Shown: positions 25,498-34,712 of the stretch, piece after piece
Numbering within the stretch: position 1 is the stretch's first letter
How the letters are laid out: every line of letters begins with the position of its first letter
Source of the DNA: Roseiarcus sp963824475
GTDB taxonomy: Bacteria > Pseudomonadota > Alphaproteobacteria > Rhizobiales > Beijerinckiaceae
Assembly: GCA_963824475.1 (NCBI GenBank)
Contig: CAWGPR010000003.1
Coordinates: 1 to 64,000, forward strand
Length of the DNA stretch: 64,000 nt
Direction: 5' to 3'
The notes under the pieces: generated by a model
Database searches by the model: none
Told to the model about the DNA's origin: nothing
The model's input: only the letters and a program-made list of their open reading frames with translations
Made by a program: the position numbers and the translations under genes

Positions 25498-26255
25498 CGT
25501 TCGCCACCTATCCGAGCCTCGCCGGACGCACGGTGTTCGTCAGCGGCGGCGCGACCGGCATCGGCGCCGACATCGTGCGCGCCTTCGCGGCCAATCACGC
25601 GCATGTCGCCTTCGTCGACGTCCAGCGCGCAGAGGGCGAGCGAATCGCGGCGGCGGCCAAGGCCGAGGGCGGGACGGCGCTCTTTCTCCCTTGCGACGTG
25701 ACCGACATTCCTGCGCTGCAAGCACGAATCGCGGAGGCGCACGCGAAGCTTGGGCCCATCGCGGTCCTGGTCAACAACGCGGCCAATGATGAGCGCCACG
25801 CGGTCGCCGACGTGACCGCCGACTACTGGGACCGGGCCCAGAACGTGAATCTTCGGCATCACTTCTTCCCCGCCCAGGCCGTCCACCCGCAGATGCGCGA
25901 ACTTGGGCACGGCTCGATCATCAATCTCTCGTCGATCGCCTGGCGCGGCGCGGCCGAGATGCCGGCTTACGCCACCGCCAAGGCCGGGGTCATCGGCCTC
26001 ACCCATGCGCTGGCGCGCGCGTTCGGCTCCGATAACATTCGCGTGAACGCGATCGAGCCTGGGGCGGTGATGACCGATCGGCAGCGGCGGCTGTGGTACA
26101 AGACGCCGGAATCGATCGACGCGATCGTCAAGCGCCAGGCCATAAAGTCGGCGCTCATCGGCGAGGACATCGCGCGCATGGCGCTCTTTCTCGCCGCCGA
26201 CGACAGCCGCATGGTCACCAAGCAGTCGATCACCGTCGATGCGGGGCTTCGATGA
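25494..26255 (+). CDS. SDR family sugar 1-dehydrogenase (xylose/arabinose/galactose type)
   Basis: A 253-residue classical short-chain dehydrogenase: the cofactor loop SGGATGIGA near residue 18, VNNAANDERHAVADVTADYW, catalytic Ser in IINLSSIAWRGAAE, and Y-x3-K in YATAKAGVIGLTHAL. The NDxRH...YWD segment and C-terminal VDAGLR strongly resemble Caulobacter-type D-xylose 1-dehydrogenase, which oxidises an aldose to its lactone. The start is a TTG at 25494 overlapping the ATPase stop; this keeps the YPSLAGRTVFVSGG N terminus typical of the group. The stop overlaps the next ATG (ATGA). Confidence 0.85.
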   Translation: MTFATYPSLAGRTVFVSGGATGIGADIVRAFAANHAHVAFVDVQRAEGERIAAAAKAEGGTALFLPCDVTDIPALQARIAEAHAKLGPIAVLVNNAANDERHAVADVTADYWDRAQNVNLRHHFFPAQAVHPQMRELGHGSIINLSSIAWRGAAEMPAYATAKAGVIGLTHALARAFGSDNIRVNAIEPGAVMTDRQRRLWYKTPESIDAIVKRQAIKSALIGEDIARMALFLAADDSRMVTKQSITVDAGLR

Positions 26256-27277
26256 ATGAAATTGCGAAGGCGCTTCAGCCGGAGGCGCGCGGGCAGGCGT
26301 TCGCCTTCGGTCTCAATCCGTATGGCCTGACTTATCATCTCGGCCTGCAAGGCGCGGGCGGACCGCGCGCGAACCCCAGGGGCGCGGGCCTCGAAGGCTT
26401 CATCGCGATCGCGACCGAGCTTGGCGCGAGCGTTCTCGAGATCTACGACCCATGGCTAAGGGCGCTGAGCGACGATGAGCTCCGCGCGCTGCGCGACCGG
26501 CTCGCTGGCTCCGGTATGACTCCGATCGTCAGTTCCGGGCTGATGATGGGTCCGTTCGAGAGCGCGCTGCGCTCGGCCCGCATTCTCGACGCCAAAATCA
26601 TCCGTCATGGCCTGACCAATGTCCTGTGCGGCGACCGTCACGCGCTTGGCGACAAGTGGAGAGAGCTCGTCGCGGAGGTTCGCGCCGCGCTCGCTGACCG
26701 CGGCCCGCGCGCGTCGGACGAAGGCCGAGTTCTGGCGATCGAGAATCATCAGGACTTCGGCAGCGACGAGCTTGCGCAATTCTGCGAAACGACGCGCGGG
26801 GTCGGCGTCTGTCTCGACACCGGCAACACGTTTCCGGTCGCCGAGGCGCCGCTCGACTTCGTCCGCCGCGTCGGTAGCCATGTGCGGCATGTGCATCTGA
26901 AGGACTACCGCGTGCAGTTCACCGACGAGGGCTATCGCCTGGTGCGTTGCGCCATCGGCGATGGCGCCGTCCCGATGGCGGCCATGCTGGACATCCTGGC
27001 GGGGCAGGGCCGGAAGCTCGGCGCGGTGCTCGAGCCGGGAGCGCTGGAGGCGCGGCACGTGCGGTTTCTCCGTCCGGAATGGTGGCGCTTCTATGCGCCC
27101 AAGTCCGCGCCCGCGCTCGCCGCCTGCCTCGCCGCCGCGCGGGTCAACCGCCTCGCCGACGAGGCCGACTACCGCACGCCCTGGGAGCGCGGCGAGGATC
27201 ATGCGATCGCCGACTACGAGCTCAACATGATCCGCCGCAGCGCCCGCAACATGCGCGCGCTCGGCCTTGGCGCTTAA
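26252..27277 (+). CDS. Sugar phosphate isomerase/epimerase family (AP endonuclease 2 TIM barrel)
   Basis: A 341-residue TIM-barrel protein. Metal-ligand strands are visible as LAIENHQDFGSDELA, GVCLDTGN, HVRHVHLKDYRV and GAVLEPGALEARHVRF, the pattern of the xylose-isomerase-like superfamily. Activity could be isomerisation, epimerisation, dehydration or lyase chemistry on a sugar or sugar acid; sequence alone does not decide. It overlaps the preceding dehydrogenase by four bases and is followed by a second dehydrogenase, so it probably acts on a keto-sugar or aldonate made by these enzymes. Confidence 0.8.
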   Translation: MNEIAKALQPEARGQAFAFGLNPYGLTYHLGLQGAGGPRANPRGAGLEGFIAIATELGASVLEIYDPWLRALSDDELRALRDRLAGSGMTPIVSSGLMMGPFESALRSARILDAKIIRHGLTNVLCGDRHALGDKWRELVAEVRAALADRGPRASDEGRVLAIENHQDFGSDELAQFCETTRGVGVCLDTGNTFPVAEAPLDFVRRVGSHVRHVHLKDYRVQFTDEGYRLVRCAIGDGAVPMAAMLDILAGQGRKLGAVLEPGALEARHVRFLRPEWWRFYAPKSAPALAACLAAARVNRLADEADYRTPWERGEDHAIADYELNMIRRSARNMRALGLGA

Positions 27278-27294
27278 GACTGGAGACTGATGGC

Positions 27295-28104
27295 ATGACC
27301 AAAGAGCTCGCTGGCAAGATCGCGTTCGTCACCGGCTCGGGCCGCGGGCTCGGGCGCGTGATGGCGGATCGATTGGCCGAGCTCGGCGCGGACGTGGCGA
27401 TCCATGACCTCACCTGGACCGCGCCCGCAAAGTATGGCGAGGCGGCCGATCTCGACGCCGTGGCCAAGGTGATCGGCCGGCATGGCGGAAGGGTCGCGGC
27501 GGTCAGCGGCAATATCGGCGACAAGGCGGCGGTCGCGAAAATGAGGCAAGAGATCGAAGCCAAGCTTGGCAGGGTCGACATCCTGGTCAATTGCGCCGGC
27601 GGCGACATCGGCGCCAAGGGGGGCAAGCCCGAGCCGAACGACGCGCTCGGCATTCCGCTCGAGGACATCAGGGCGCTGACCGAGAACAACCTCTATGGCA
27701 CGATCCTCGTCTGTCAGGCGTTCGTGCCGCCGATGGTGAAGGCGGGGAGCGGATCGGTGATCAACATCGGCTCGGCCGCGGCGCAATTCGGGGTGACGAA
27801 CGGGGTCATCTATGCGGCGCTCAAGGCCGCGGTCATCCACTATACGCGTTGCCTCGCCAAGGAGCTCCGCACCGAAGGCGTGCGCGTCAATGCGGTGAGC
27901 CCGGGCGCGACCAAGACGGCGCGCTTCGAGGCGACGCGGGCCGTCGATCCCACGATGATGGATTCGTCGATCAAGTCGCTCATCCGTTATGGGGAGCCGG
28001 ACGAGATGGCCGACGCGGTCGCCTTCCTCGCCGGTCCGCGGAGCAAATATATCAGCGGCCAGGTGCTTCGGGTCGACGGCGGCGAAACGCTGTTCCCTGG
28101 ATGA
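27295..28104 (+). CDS. SDR family oxidoreductase
   Basis: A 269-residue classical SDR with GSGRGLG cofactor loop near residue 14, CAGGD (NAG equivalent), Ser in INIGSAAAQFGVTNG and catalytic YAALK. Compared with FabG-like enzymes it has an insertion around AGGDIGAKGGKPEPNDALGI that probably shapes the substrate pocket. It likely oxidises a sugar or sugar acid hydroxyl in the pathway of this operon. The C terminus (SGQVLRVDGGETLFPG) is complete. The ATG at 27295 has a GGAG site 11 bases upstream. Confidence 0.82.
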   Translation: MTKELAGKIAFVTGSGRGLGRVMADRLAELGADVAIHDLTWTAPAKYGEAADLDAVAKVIGRHGGRVAAVSGNIGDKAAVAKMRQEIEAKLGRVDILVNCAGGDIGAKGGKPEPNDALGIPLEDIRALTENNLYGTILVCQAFVPPMVKAGSGSVINIGSAAAQFGVTNGVIYAALKAAVIHYTRCLAKELRTEGVRVNAVSPGATKTARFEATRAVDPTMMDSSIKSLIRYGEPDEMADAVAFLAGPRSKYISGQVLRVDGGETLFPG

Positions 28105-28138
28105 GCAACGGCTGAGAACATGAGCAGGAGGGCGAAGA

Positions 28139-28891
28139 GTGTCGGACGCCAAGCGTTTTGAGGGCATGACGGCGGTGGTGACGGGTGGCGCTTCGGGCAT
28201 CGGGCTCGCCGTCGCCAAGCGGATCGCCGCCGAGGGCGGGCGGGTCACGATCTGGGACCAGGATCCCGCGCGGTTGAAGGCGGCGATCGCGGAAATCGGC
28301 GCCCAAAGCGGGCGAGCTGACCGGGTCGACGTCACCGACCCGAGCGCCGTCGAGCGCGCGACCTTGGCCGCCGTCGCGGAGATGGGGCATATCGACATCC
28401 TCGTCTGCTCGGCGGGCGTGGCGGGCCAGAACGCCCTCGTCATCAATTACCCGATCGAGGAATGGAAGCGCGTCTTCGACATCAACGTCAACGGCCTCTT
28501 CTACTGCAACCGCTTTGTCGCCAAGCTCATGAAGGAGCGAGGCTACGGGCGCATCGTCAACATCGCCTCGATCGCCGGCAAGGAGGGCAATCCGACCGCC
28601 TCCGCCTACAGCGCCTCGAAGGCCGCGGTCATCGGCCTCACCAAGTCGCTCGGCAAGGAGCTCGCCAAGGACGGCGTCTGCGTGAACACGATCACGCCCG
28701 CGACGATCGAGACGCCGATCCTCGCGCAAGTCTCGGACGCCCATATCGCCTACATGCGCTCCAAGATTCCGATGGAGCGGTTCGGCACGGTCGAGGAAGC
28801 CGCTGCGCTCATCTGCTGGCTGGCGAGCCGCGAGTGCTCGTTCACCACCGGCGCCGTGTTCGATCTCTCGGGCGGCCGCGCCACGTATTGA
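28139..28891 (+). CDS. SDR family oxidoreductase (FabG-like)
   Basis: A 250-residue classical SDR: VTGGASGIGLAVAKRIAAEG, CSAGVAG, NIASIAGKEGNPTASAYSASK with the Ser-Tyr-Lys triad, and a C-terminal TGAVFDLSGGRATY. It starts with GTG at 28139 after AGGAGGGCGAA. It is the third dehydrogenase of the operon, which points to a multi-step oxidative sugar pathway. Specificity is not predictable from sequence. Confidence 0.85.
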   Translation: MSDAKRFEGMTAVVTGGASGIGLAVAKRIAAEGGRVTIWDQDPARLKAAIAEIGAQSGRADRVDVTDPSAVERATLAAVAEMGHIDILVCSAGVAGQNALVINYPIEEWKRVFDINVNGLFYCNRFVAKLMKERGYGRIVNIASIAGKEGNPTASAYSASKAAVIGLTKSLGKELAKDGVCVNTITPATIETPILAQVSDAHIAYMRSKIPMERFGTVEEAAALICWLASRECSFTTGAVFDLSGGRATY

Positions 28892-28898
28892 GGCTGAC

Positions 28899-29930
28899 GT
28901 GAGCGCCGAGGATGTGCGCAAGCGCAATCGTGCGTCTATTGAGATGGGCGATTTGATCGAGCCTCTGCGCCGCATGGGCCTCCTGAGAGTCGGAGAATCC
29001 GCCAGTGTCACACCTCTGACCGGCGGAGTGTCCTCGGACATCTCGCTTGTCGAGGCTGGCGGGCGGCGCTTCTGCGTCAAACGCGCGCTGCCGAGGCTCA
29101 AGGTCGCCGCCACGTGGGAGGCCCCGGTCGAACGCAACGCGGCTGAGGCGGCTTATATGCGCACGGTAGCGCGCTGGCTCCCGCGCGCCGTTCCGCGCGT
29201 CCTCGGCGAGGACGCGAGGGCAGGGTGGTTCGCGATGGACTATCTCGCGCCCGAGCAGCATCGCTTATGGAAGACGCAACTTCTCGCCGGGATCGTGGAA
29301 GTGGATTTCGCCGCTGCGGTCGGGCGCGATCTTGGCCTCATCCATGCGCGGAGCGCCGCCGATCCGAACATTCCGGCCGCGTTCGCCAACGACTGCACGT
29401 TCGAGGCGATCCGCATCGAGCCCTACCTGCGCGCGACGGGCCATGCCCACCCTGAGCTTGCGGCGCGCTTTGACGAACTCGCACAGACGACGCTCACGAC
29501 CAAGCGCGCGCTGGTTCACGGCGACGTCAGTCCGAAGAACATCCTTTGCGGCCCGGCCGGACCGGTGTTCCTCGACGCCGAATGCGCCTGGTTCGGCGAT
29601 CCCGCGTTCGATCTCGCCTTCTGTCTCAATCATCTTTTGCTCAAGGGCGCGCGCGAGGGCGCCAACCGGACGCGCTATGGCGCGGCCTTTTCGGCGCTTG
29701 CGGGCGCTTATCTCGCCGGCGTCGATTGGGAGAGCGCGGACGGCCTCGAAGCGCGCGCGGCCGGCTTGCTGCCGGCTTTGTTCCTCGCCAGGGTCGACGG
29801 AAAGTCGCCGGTCGAATACCTCACCCGCGAGAGCGAGCGCGTGGCGGTGCGCCAATGCGCCGCGCCGCTGATCGCCGATCCGCCGCGCCGCCTGATGGAC
29901 GTGGCCGACGCCTGGGGCAGTGCGCGATGA
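28899..29930 (+). CDS. Phosphotransferase of the aminoglycoside phosphotransferase (APH/choline kinase) fold
   Basis: A 343-residue kinase-fold protein. The N lobe has PLTGGVSSDISLVEAGGRRF and the ATP lysine in CVKRALPRLK. The catalytic loop is HGDVSPKNIL near residue 208 and the metal-binding segment DAECAWFGDPAFDLAFC near 227. Despite the family name these enzymes phosphorylate many small alcohols and sugars. Its place between dehydrogenases and an enolase-like enzyme, with stop overlapping the enolase ATG, argues that it makes a phosphorylated acid (for instance a phosphoglycerate-like compound) for the next step. The start is GTG at 28899; a later ATG at 28944 is possible. Confidence 0.78.
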   Translation: MSAEDVRKRNRASIEMGDLIEPLRRMGLLRVGESASVTPLTGGVSSDISLVEAGGRRFCVKRALPRLKVAATWEAPVERNAAEAAYMRTVARWLPRAVPRVLGEDARAGWFAMDYLAPEQHRLWKTQLLAGIVEVDFAAAVGRDLGLIHARSAADPNIPAAFANDCTFEAIRIEPYLRATGHAHPELAARFDELAQTTLTTKRALVHGDVSPKNILCGPAGPVFLDAECAWFGDPAFDLAFCLNHLLLKGAREGANRTRYGAAFSALAGAYLAGVDWESADGLEARAAGLLPALFLARVDGKSPVEYLTRESERVAVRQCAAPLIADPPRRLMDVADAWGSAR

Positions 29931-31258
29931 GCGAACCCGTCATCCGATCCCTTGTCGCGCGGCGCATCTGGGATTCGCGCGGCCGACCGACCGTCGAGGC
30001 GGAAATCGCCCTGAGCGACGGCGCGGTAGGGCGGGGAATTGCCCCTGCCGGAGCCTCGCGCGGCGCCCGCGAGGCGATCGACAAGCGCGATGGGGACAAG
30101 CGCTTCGGCGGTCTCGACGTGCAGGACGCGCTGCAAGGGATCGCCAAAGAAATCGCGCCCCCGCTCATTGGTCTCGACCCGTTCGATCAGGCCGCGATCG
30201 ACGCGAAGCTCATCGCCCTCGACGGCACGCCGAACAAGGCGAGGCTCGGCGGCAACGCGCTGACCGCCGTTTCGCTCGCTGTGCTCCATGCCGCGGCCGC
30301 AAGCCAAGGCTTGCCGCTCTGGCGCCATCTCCTGGGCGAGAGACAGGCGGTCATTCCGCTGCCGGAAATCCAGATCTTCGGCGGCGGCGCCCATGCCGGA
30401 CGGCGTACCGACATCCAGGATTTCATGGTCGTCGCGCCGCGCGCCAAAAATTTCGCCGAGGCGCTGGCGGTCACGGCGGAGGTCTACCATGCCGCTGGCG
30501 CCATCATGGCGGAGCGCGGCCTCCTGCAGGGCGTGGCCGACGAAGGCGGCTGGTGGCCGGCGTTTTCGACCAACGAGGAGGCGCTCGAAACGCTGATGCG
30601 GGCGATCGAGCGCGCCGGACTTGCTCCGGGCGAGGACGTAAGCCTATCGCTCGACGTCGCCGCATCGGAATTCGGCCGATCCGGCCGCTACCGCCTGGGC
30701 CTCGAACAGCGCGAGCTCGATCGTGACGCGCTGGCCGAGATGCTGCTTGGCTGGTGCGCCCGCTATCCGATCTTGTCGATCGAAGACCCGTTCGCCGAGG
30801 ACGATGATAAAGGGTTCGAGCAATTCGCCGCCGCGGTCGGCGACCGCATCCAGGTGATCGGCGACGATTATCTCGTCACCAGCGCAAGCCGCGTCGCCGA
30901 GGCGGCGCGCCGGAGAAGCGTCAACGCGGTGCTGGTCAAGGTCAACCAGGCGGGAACCGTCAGCGAAGCCAAAGCCGCCTGCGACGAGGGGCGCCGCTCC
31001 GGCTTTGGGACGATCGTCTCGGCGCGTTCGGGAGAGACCGAGGACACATCGATCGTTCATCTCGCGATTGGCTGGGGCGCCGGACAGCTCAAAGTCGGTT
31101 CGTTCGCGCGCTCCGAACGGATGGCGAAGTGGAACGAGGCGCTGCGCATCGAGGAGGCGCTAGGCTCAAAGGCGCGCTTCGCCGGGCTCGACGAGACGCC
31201 AATGCGCCGGCAGGCGGCAAAATCGGCGCAAACGGCCGCTGGAGGTCGCGCGGGATGA
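29927..31258 (+). CDS. Divergent enolase (phosphopyruvate hydratase-like) in a catabolic operon
   Basis: A 443-residue enolase-superfamily protein that starts like true enolase (RSLVARRIWDSRGRPTVEAE). It keeps the catalytic DEGG (205-208), metal ligands D243, E286 and D313, the base K338 (VKVNQAGT), SGETED (368-373) and K389 (KVGSFARSERMAKWNE). Two active-site positions differ from canonical enolase: the His of SHRSGETED is Ala (SARSGETED), and the Glu of QEF is Asp (IQDF). It may therefore use 2-phosphoglycerate or a related phosphorylated sugar acid. It overlaps both the kinase before it and the esterase after it by four bases. Confidence 0.82.
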   Translation: MSEPVIRSLVARRIWDSRGRPTVEAEIALSDGAVGRGIAPAGASRGAREAIDKRDGDKRFGGLDVQDALQGIAKEIAPPLIGLDPFDQAAIDAKLIALDGTPNKARLGGNALTAVSLAVLHAAAASQGLPLWRHLLGERQAVIPLPEIQIFGGGAHAGRRTDIQDFMVVAPRAKNFAEALAVTAEVYHAAGAIMAERGLLQGVADEGGWWPAFSTNEEALETLMRAIERAGLAPGEDVSLSLDVAASEFGRSGRYRLGLEQRELDRDALAEMLLGWCARYPILSIEDPFAEDDDKGFEQFAAAVGDRIQVIGDDYLVTSASRVAEAARRRSVNAVLVKVNQAGTVSEAKAACDEGRRSGFGTIVSARSGETEDTSIVHLAIGWGAGQLKVGSFARSERMAKWNEALRIEEALGSKARFAGLDETPMRRQAAKSAQTAAGGRAG

Positions 31259-32766
31259 CGAAGAGTCTCGCCATCGAGAGCGGCGCGCTCGCAATTCCAG
31301 AGCCGGACGCAAGCGGCGTTCGCGTTTACAAGGGCATTCCCTACGCCGCCCCGCCGATCGGGCCCTTGCGCTGGCGCCCGCCTGAGCCCGCTCTCGCCTG
31401 GACGGGCGTCCGCCCGACCCATACCTTCGGCCGTAATTCGCTGCAGGGCGTCGTCTGGGACGACATCGATCCTTACGCCGCCGGCGTCTCCGAGGATTGC
31501 CTCCATCTCAACATCTGGACGCCGGCCGCTCCGGGCGACGGCGCGCGCTTGCCGACGATGGTTTGGATTCATGGCGGCGGCTTTGTCGCAGGCTCAGGCG
31601 CCGAACCACGCTACGACGGCGCGCGCCTTGCGGCACGAGGCGTCATCGTCGTCACCCTCAATCATCGGCTCAATGCGCTGGGCTTCCTCGCTCATCCGCA
31701 GCTCACCGCCGAATCGGACCATCGCGCGTCGGGCGCCTACGGCATGCTCGACCTTGTCGCCGCGTTGCAATGGGTCAAGCGCAACATCGCCGGCTTTGGC
31801 GGCGATCCCGCTAAGGTCACGATCGCCGGCGAATCCGCAGGTTCGCAAGCGGCGAGCGCGCTGATGGCCTCGCCGCTCGCCAAGGGACTGTTCGCGCGCG
31901 TCATCGGCGAGAGCGGAGCGATGTTCGCTTCCCCGAGCCGCGCGCCGGCGTCGCTCGCGGAGGCCGAGGCCGCCGGCCTCGACTTCATGCGCAAGGTGGG
32001 AGCGAATTCGCTGGCCGAGCTGCGCGCCGCCCCCGCCGAGGCGATCCTCGCCGCCGCGCCGGGACTCGGCTTCCGCCCCATTGTCGACGGATGGTTTCTT
32101 CCGCGCCCGCCGGCCGAGATTTTTGCCGCCGGTGAGCAGAGCGACGTCCCGCTGATGGTCGGCTGGAACAAGGACGAGGGCTTCAACTTTACCTTACTTC
32201 AGGGCAACGACGCGAAGCACTCCTATTCTGAACTCGTCCGCTCGATCTTTGGCGAGCGAACGGAGGGGGCGCTTCGCGCCTACCCAGGCGGACCGCCTGA
32301 GACTGACGCCGCCTCGGCGCGCGCCCTCGGCGGCGACCTCGCCATCATCCACCCCACCTGGGCCTGGATCGAGGCGCAGAAGCAAAGCGGACGCGCCGAC
32401 ATTTTCCGCTTCCGGTTCGACCGCGCGCCTCTCACTCCACAGGGTTGGTTTGGCGAGCGCGACAGTAGCGACGCCGGCGCTTTCCATGCCGGCGAACTCC
32501 TCTATGTCTTCGACAACCTCCACGCTTATCCGTGGCTGATCGACGATGCCGACCGCGCGCTGGCGAAGCTGACGTCGAGCTACTGGATCAACTTCATCGC
32601 CAACGGAGACCCCAATGGCGCCGGCCTGCCGCTCTGGCCGTCCTACCGCAGCGCCGGCGCCCCGGTGATGGCGCTAGACACGGCGCCCAAGGCGGGACCG
32701 GAGGAATGGCGAGAGCGGCACATGTTCCTCAGGCAGACGACGGACGGAGGCAAGGGCGCGGATTGA
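31255..32766 (+). CDS. Type B carboxylesterase
   Basis: A 503-residue alpha/beta hydrolase of the carboxylesterase B/cholinesterase family: KGIPYAAPPIGPLRWRPPEP, VSEDCLHLNIWTP, oxyanion-hole WIHGGGFVAGS, the nucleophile in TIAGESAGSQAAS near residue 197, and VGWNKDEGF with the acid. No signal peptide is evident, so it is probably cytosolic. As last gene of the sugar operon, coupled to the enolase by an ATGA overlap, it may remove acyl or aryl groups from an imported sugar ester. The real substrate is unknown. Confidence 0.85.
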   Translation: MTKSLAIESGALAIPEPDASGVRVYKGIPYAAPPIGPLRWRPPEPALAWTGVRPTHTFGRNSLQGVVWDDIDPYAAGVSEDCLHLNIWTPAAPGDGARLPTMVWIHGGGFVAGSGAEPRYDGARLAARGVIVVTLNHRLNALGFLAHPQLTAESDHRASGAYGMLDLVAALQWVKRNIAGFGGDPAKVTIAGESAGSQAASALMASPLAKGLFARVIGESGAMFASPSRAPASLAEAEAAGLDFMRKVGANSLAELRAAPAEAILAAAPGLGFRPIVDGWFLPRPPAEIFAAGEQSDVPLMVGWNKDEGFNFTLLQGNDAKHSYSELVRSIFGERTEGALRAYPGGPPETDAASARALGGDLAIIHPTWAWIEAQKQSGRADIFRFRFDRAPLTPQGWFGERDSSDAGAFHAGELLYVFDNLHAYPWLIDDADRALAKLTSSYWINFIANGDPNGAGLPLWPSYRSAGAPVMALDTAPKAGPEEWRERHMFLRQTTDGGKGAD

Positions 32767-32787
32767 TCGCGAGACGCTCGCGATCAA

Positions 32788-33729
32788 TTATTCCGTCAGG
32801 CGCGCGTAGGCTGCGGCGAGCGACAGGATGATCGCCCCGTAAAGCACCTGTTTGATCGGCTCGGAGACATCGAGCAGCGTGAGGAGACCGGTGAGAACGG
32901 TCAGGATCAGCGCGCCAACTATGGTCCCTGCATAGCCGCCGCGGCCGCCGAAGATCGAAGTGCCGCCGATGACCACGCAGGCGACGGAGGGCAGCAAGTA
33001 GCTGTCGGCGAGGCTGAGATCGGCCGCGTTCGTCCCGCCCACCAGGACCAGTCCCGTGATCGCCGCGAGAACCGCGCAGAGCAAATAATTGGCGAACAAG
33101 ACGCGCCAGACCCGCACACCGGCGAGATGGCAGGCCTCGCGATTGTCGCCGACTGCATAGAGGAGGCGGCCGAACCCGGTCCGCTGCAGGCCGAACAAGA
33201 TCAACGCCCCGATGACGAGCCACAGAAACAGGTCGATCGGGATCAGCCCGATCACCTTTCCCGCGCCCAGCGTTTGGATAACCTCGGGGACATGCGGCTG
33301 GCTCGCCATCATATGTTGACTGTAGACGATCATCACGCCGCCGGTCATGAGCCCGGTGCCAAGCGTCATCACCAGCGGCTGCACGCGCAAGAGCGCAACC
33401 CCGATCCCGTTGACGAGGCCGACGACTGCGCCGAGCAGGAGGGCTACGCCGATCGCCGGTGCGGTTCCGGAAGACGCGTTGGTCGCCAAGAGGTAAGCTG
33501 CTCCGGTCGCCACGCTCGCCACCGAGAGGTCGATGCCGCCCGTCAGCATCACCATCGTCTGTCCGCCGCCCATGATCGCGAGCGGCGCGGCGAACAGAAT
33601 GGTGTTCGAGGCCCAGAGCGGCGTGACCGTCCCGGGCCTCACCAACTCGACGCCGAGGACGAAAACCGCCAACAACAGGATTAGCGCATAGATCGTGTGC
33701 GCGCGCAGGAAGCTTAAAACCAGCCTCAT
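32788..33729 (-). CDS. Ribose-type ABC transporter permease, second copy
   Basis: A 313-residue membrane protein of the RbsC/XylH family with about 9-10 helices, the conserved GGIDLSVASV near residue 63, VGDNREACHLAGVRV near 195 and VIGGTSIFGGRGGYAGTIVG near 255. It is the last gene of a four-gene importer and its start overlaps the stop of the other permease (ATGA). Two different permeases suggest a heterodimeric channel. Confidence 0.9.
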   Translation of the reverse strand: MRLVLSFLRAHTIYALILLLAVFVLGVELVRPGTVTPLWASNTILFAAPLAIMGGGQTMVMLTGGIDLSVASVATGAAYLLATNASSGTAPAIGVALLLGAVVGLVNGIGVALLRVQPLVMTLGTGLMTGGVMIVYSQHMMASQPHVPEVIQTLGAGKVIGLIPIDLFLWLVIGALILFGLQRTGFGRLLYAVGDNREACHLAGVRVWRVLFANYLLCAVLAAITGLVLVGGTNAADLSLADSYLLPSVACVVIGGTSIFGGRGGYAGTIVGALILTVLTGLLTLLDVSEPIKQVLYGAIILSLAAAYARLTE

Positions 33730-34712
33730 TTACGTTCCTGCAGATAGGCGAACAGGCCCGCGACCATCACCACCAGCACGATCAACGTGCCCTGGATGAC
33801 CTGGCCGTAGTTCGGGTCGATGCCGAGGAACACCAAGTCCATCGGCGCGAGCGTCAGCAAGAGCGCGGCGATGACTGGCCCCACCATTCCGCCGCGGCCG
33901 CCCGCGAGGCTGACGCCGCCGATCACGACAGCGGCGACGCTGCTTAGCGTGTAATAGGCGCCCGCCAGGGGAGCGCCGATTCCCGTCGTCATGGTCAGGG
34001 CCATGCCGCCGACGGCGCAGGCGACGCCGCTGAAGACATAGGCGATCGTACGCGCTCTCATCACGTTGACGCCGCTGCGAAAAGCGGCGACCGGATCGCT
34101 GCCGGCGGCGTAGATCAGAAGCCCGATGCGGCTGAGCCGGATCGGCAGCCAGATCGCGGCGACGGCGACGATCATCACCACCAGCGCGTTCGGCAGCCAA
34201 GGTCCGAAATCCGCGCCGGCGGCGATATTGAGGTAGTCCGCGGGCGCGCCTCCGCCGGGCCGCTCCAGAATGAGCAACGCCACGCCGCCCCAGATGAATC
34301 CAGTGGTCAGCGTGGCGACGACGTCGGGAATACGCGAGGCGGCGACGACGAGGCCGTTCAACAGCCCCAGCCCCGCGCCGGCGGCCAGCACGAAGATCGA
34401 GATCGCGAGCGATTGGCGAAAGTCAGCGTGCTGCATCAGGCTGGCGGAGAGGACGTTCGACACTGCGATCATCGAGCCGACCGAGAGGTCGATGCCGCCG
34501 CTGATGACGACAATTGCCTGCGCCGCGGCGGCAAGCGCGAGCGGCAGAGCGCCAAGCGCCAAGGATTGAATTTCAAACGAACCAAAATCGGGATGGATGG
34601 CGACCGTCGCCGCCATCGCCGCGGCGAGCAAGAGCGGCATGCCGAGAAATCGGCTGGCCCGCGCGAGCCTCCTCAAAGAGGCGCTGTCGTCTCGAGCCGC
34701 CGCGGCAGTCAT
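33726..34712 (-). CDS. Ribose-type ABC transporter permease, first copy
   Basis: A 328-residue RbsC-like permease: VISGGIDLSVGSMIAVSNVL, AAGSDPVAAFRSGVNVMRAR and VIGGVSLAGGRGGMVGPVIA. It is closely similar in layout to the downstream permease. The start overlaps the stop of the ATPase gene. It imports the sugar delivered by the binding protein encoded at 36288-37310. Confidence 0.9.
   Translation of the reverse strand: MTAAAARDDSASLRRLARASRFLGMPLLLAAAMAATVAIHPDFGSFEIQSLALGALPLALAAAAQAIVVISGGIDLSVGSMIAVSNVLSASLMQHADFRQSLAISIFVLAAGAGLGLLNGLVVAASRIPDVVATLTTGFIWGGVALLILERPGGGAPADYLNIAAGADFGPWLPNALVVMIVAVAAIWLPIRLSRIGLLIYAAGSDPVAAFRSGVNVMRARTIAYVFSGVACAVGGMALTMTTGIGAPLAGAYYTLSSVAAVVIGGVSLAGGRGGMVGPVIAALLLTLAPMDLVFLGIDPNYGQVIQGTLIVLVVMVAGLFAYLQERK

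Noticed and set aside
24355..29137. Several 350-390-codon minus-strand frames opposite the SDR/ABC operon
   Set aside because: They mirror the codon periodicity of the plus-strand genes, lack ribosome sites, and contain no family motifs.
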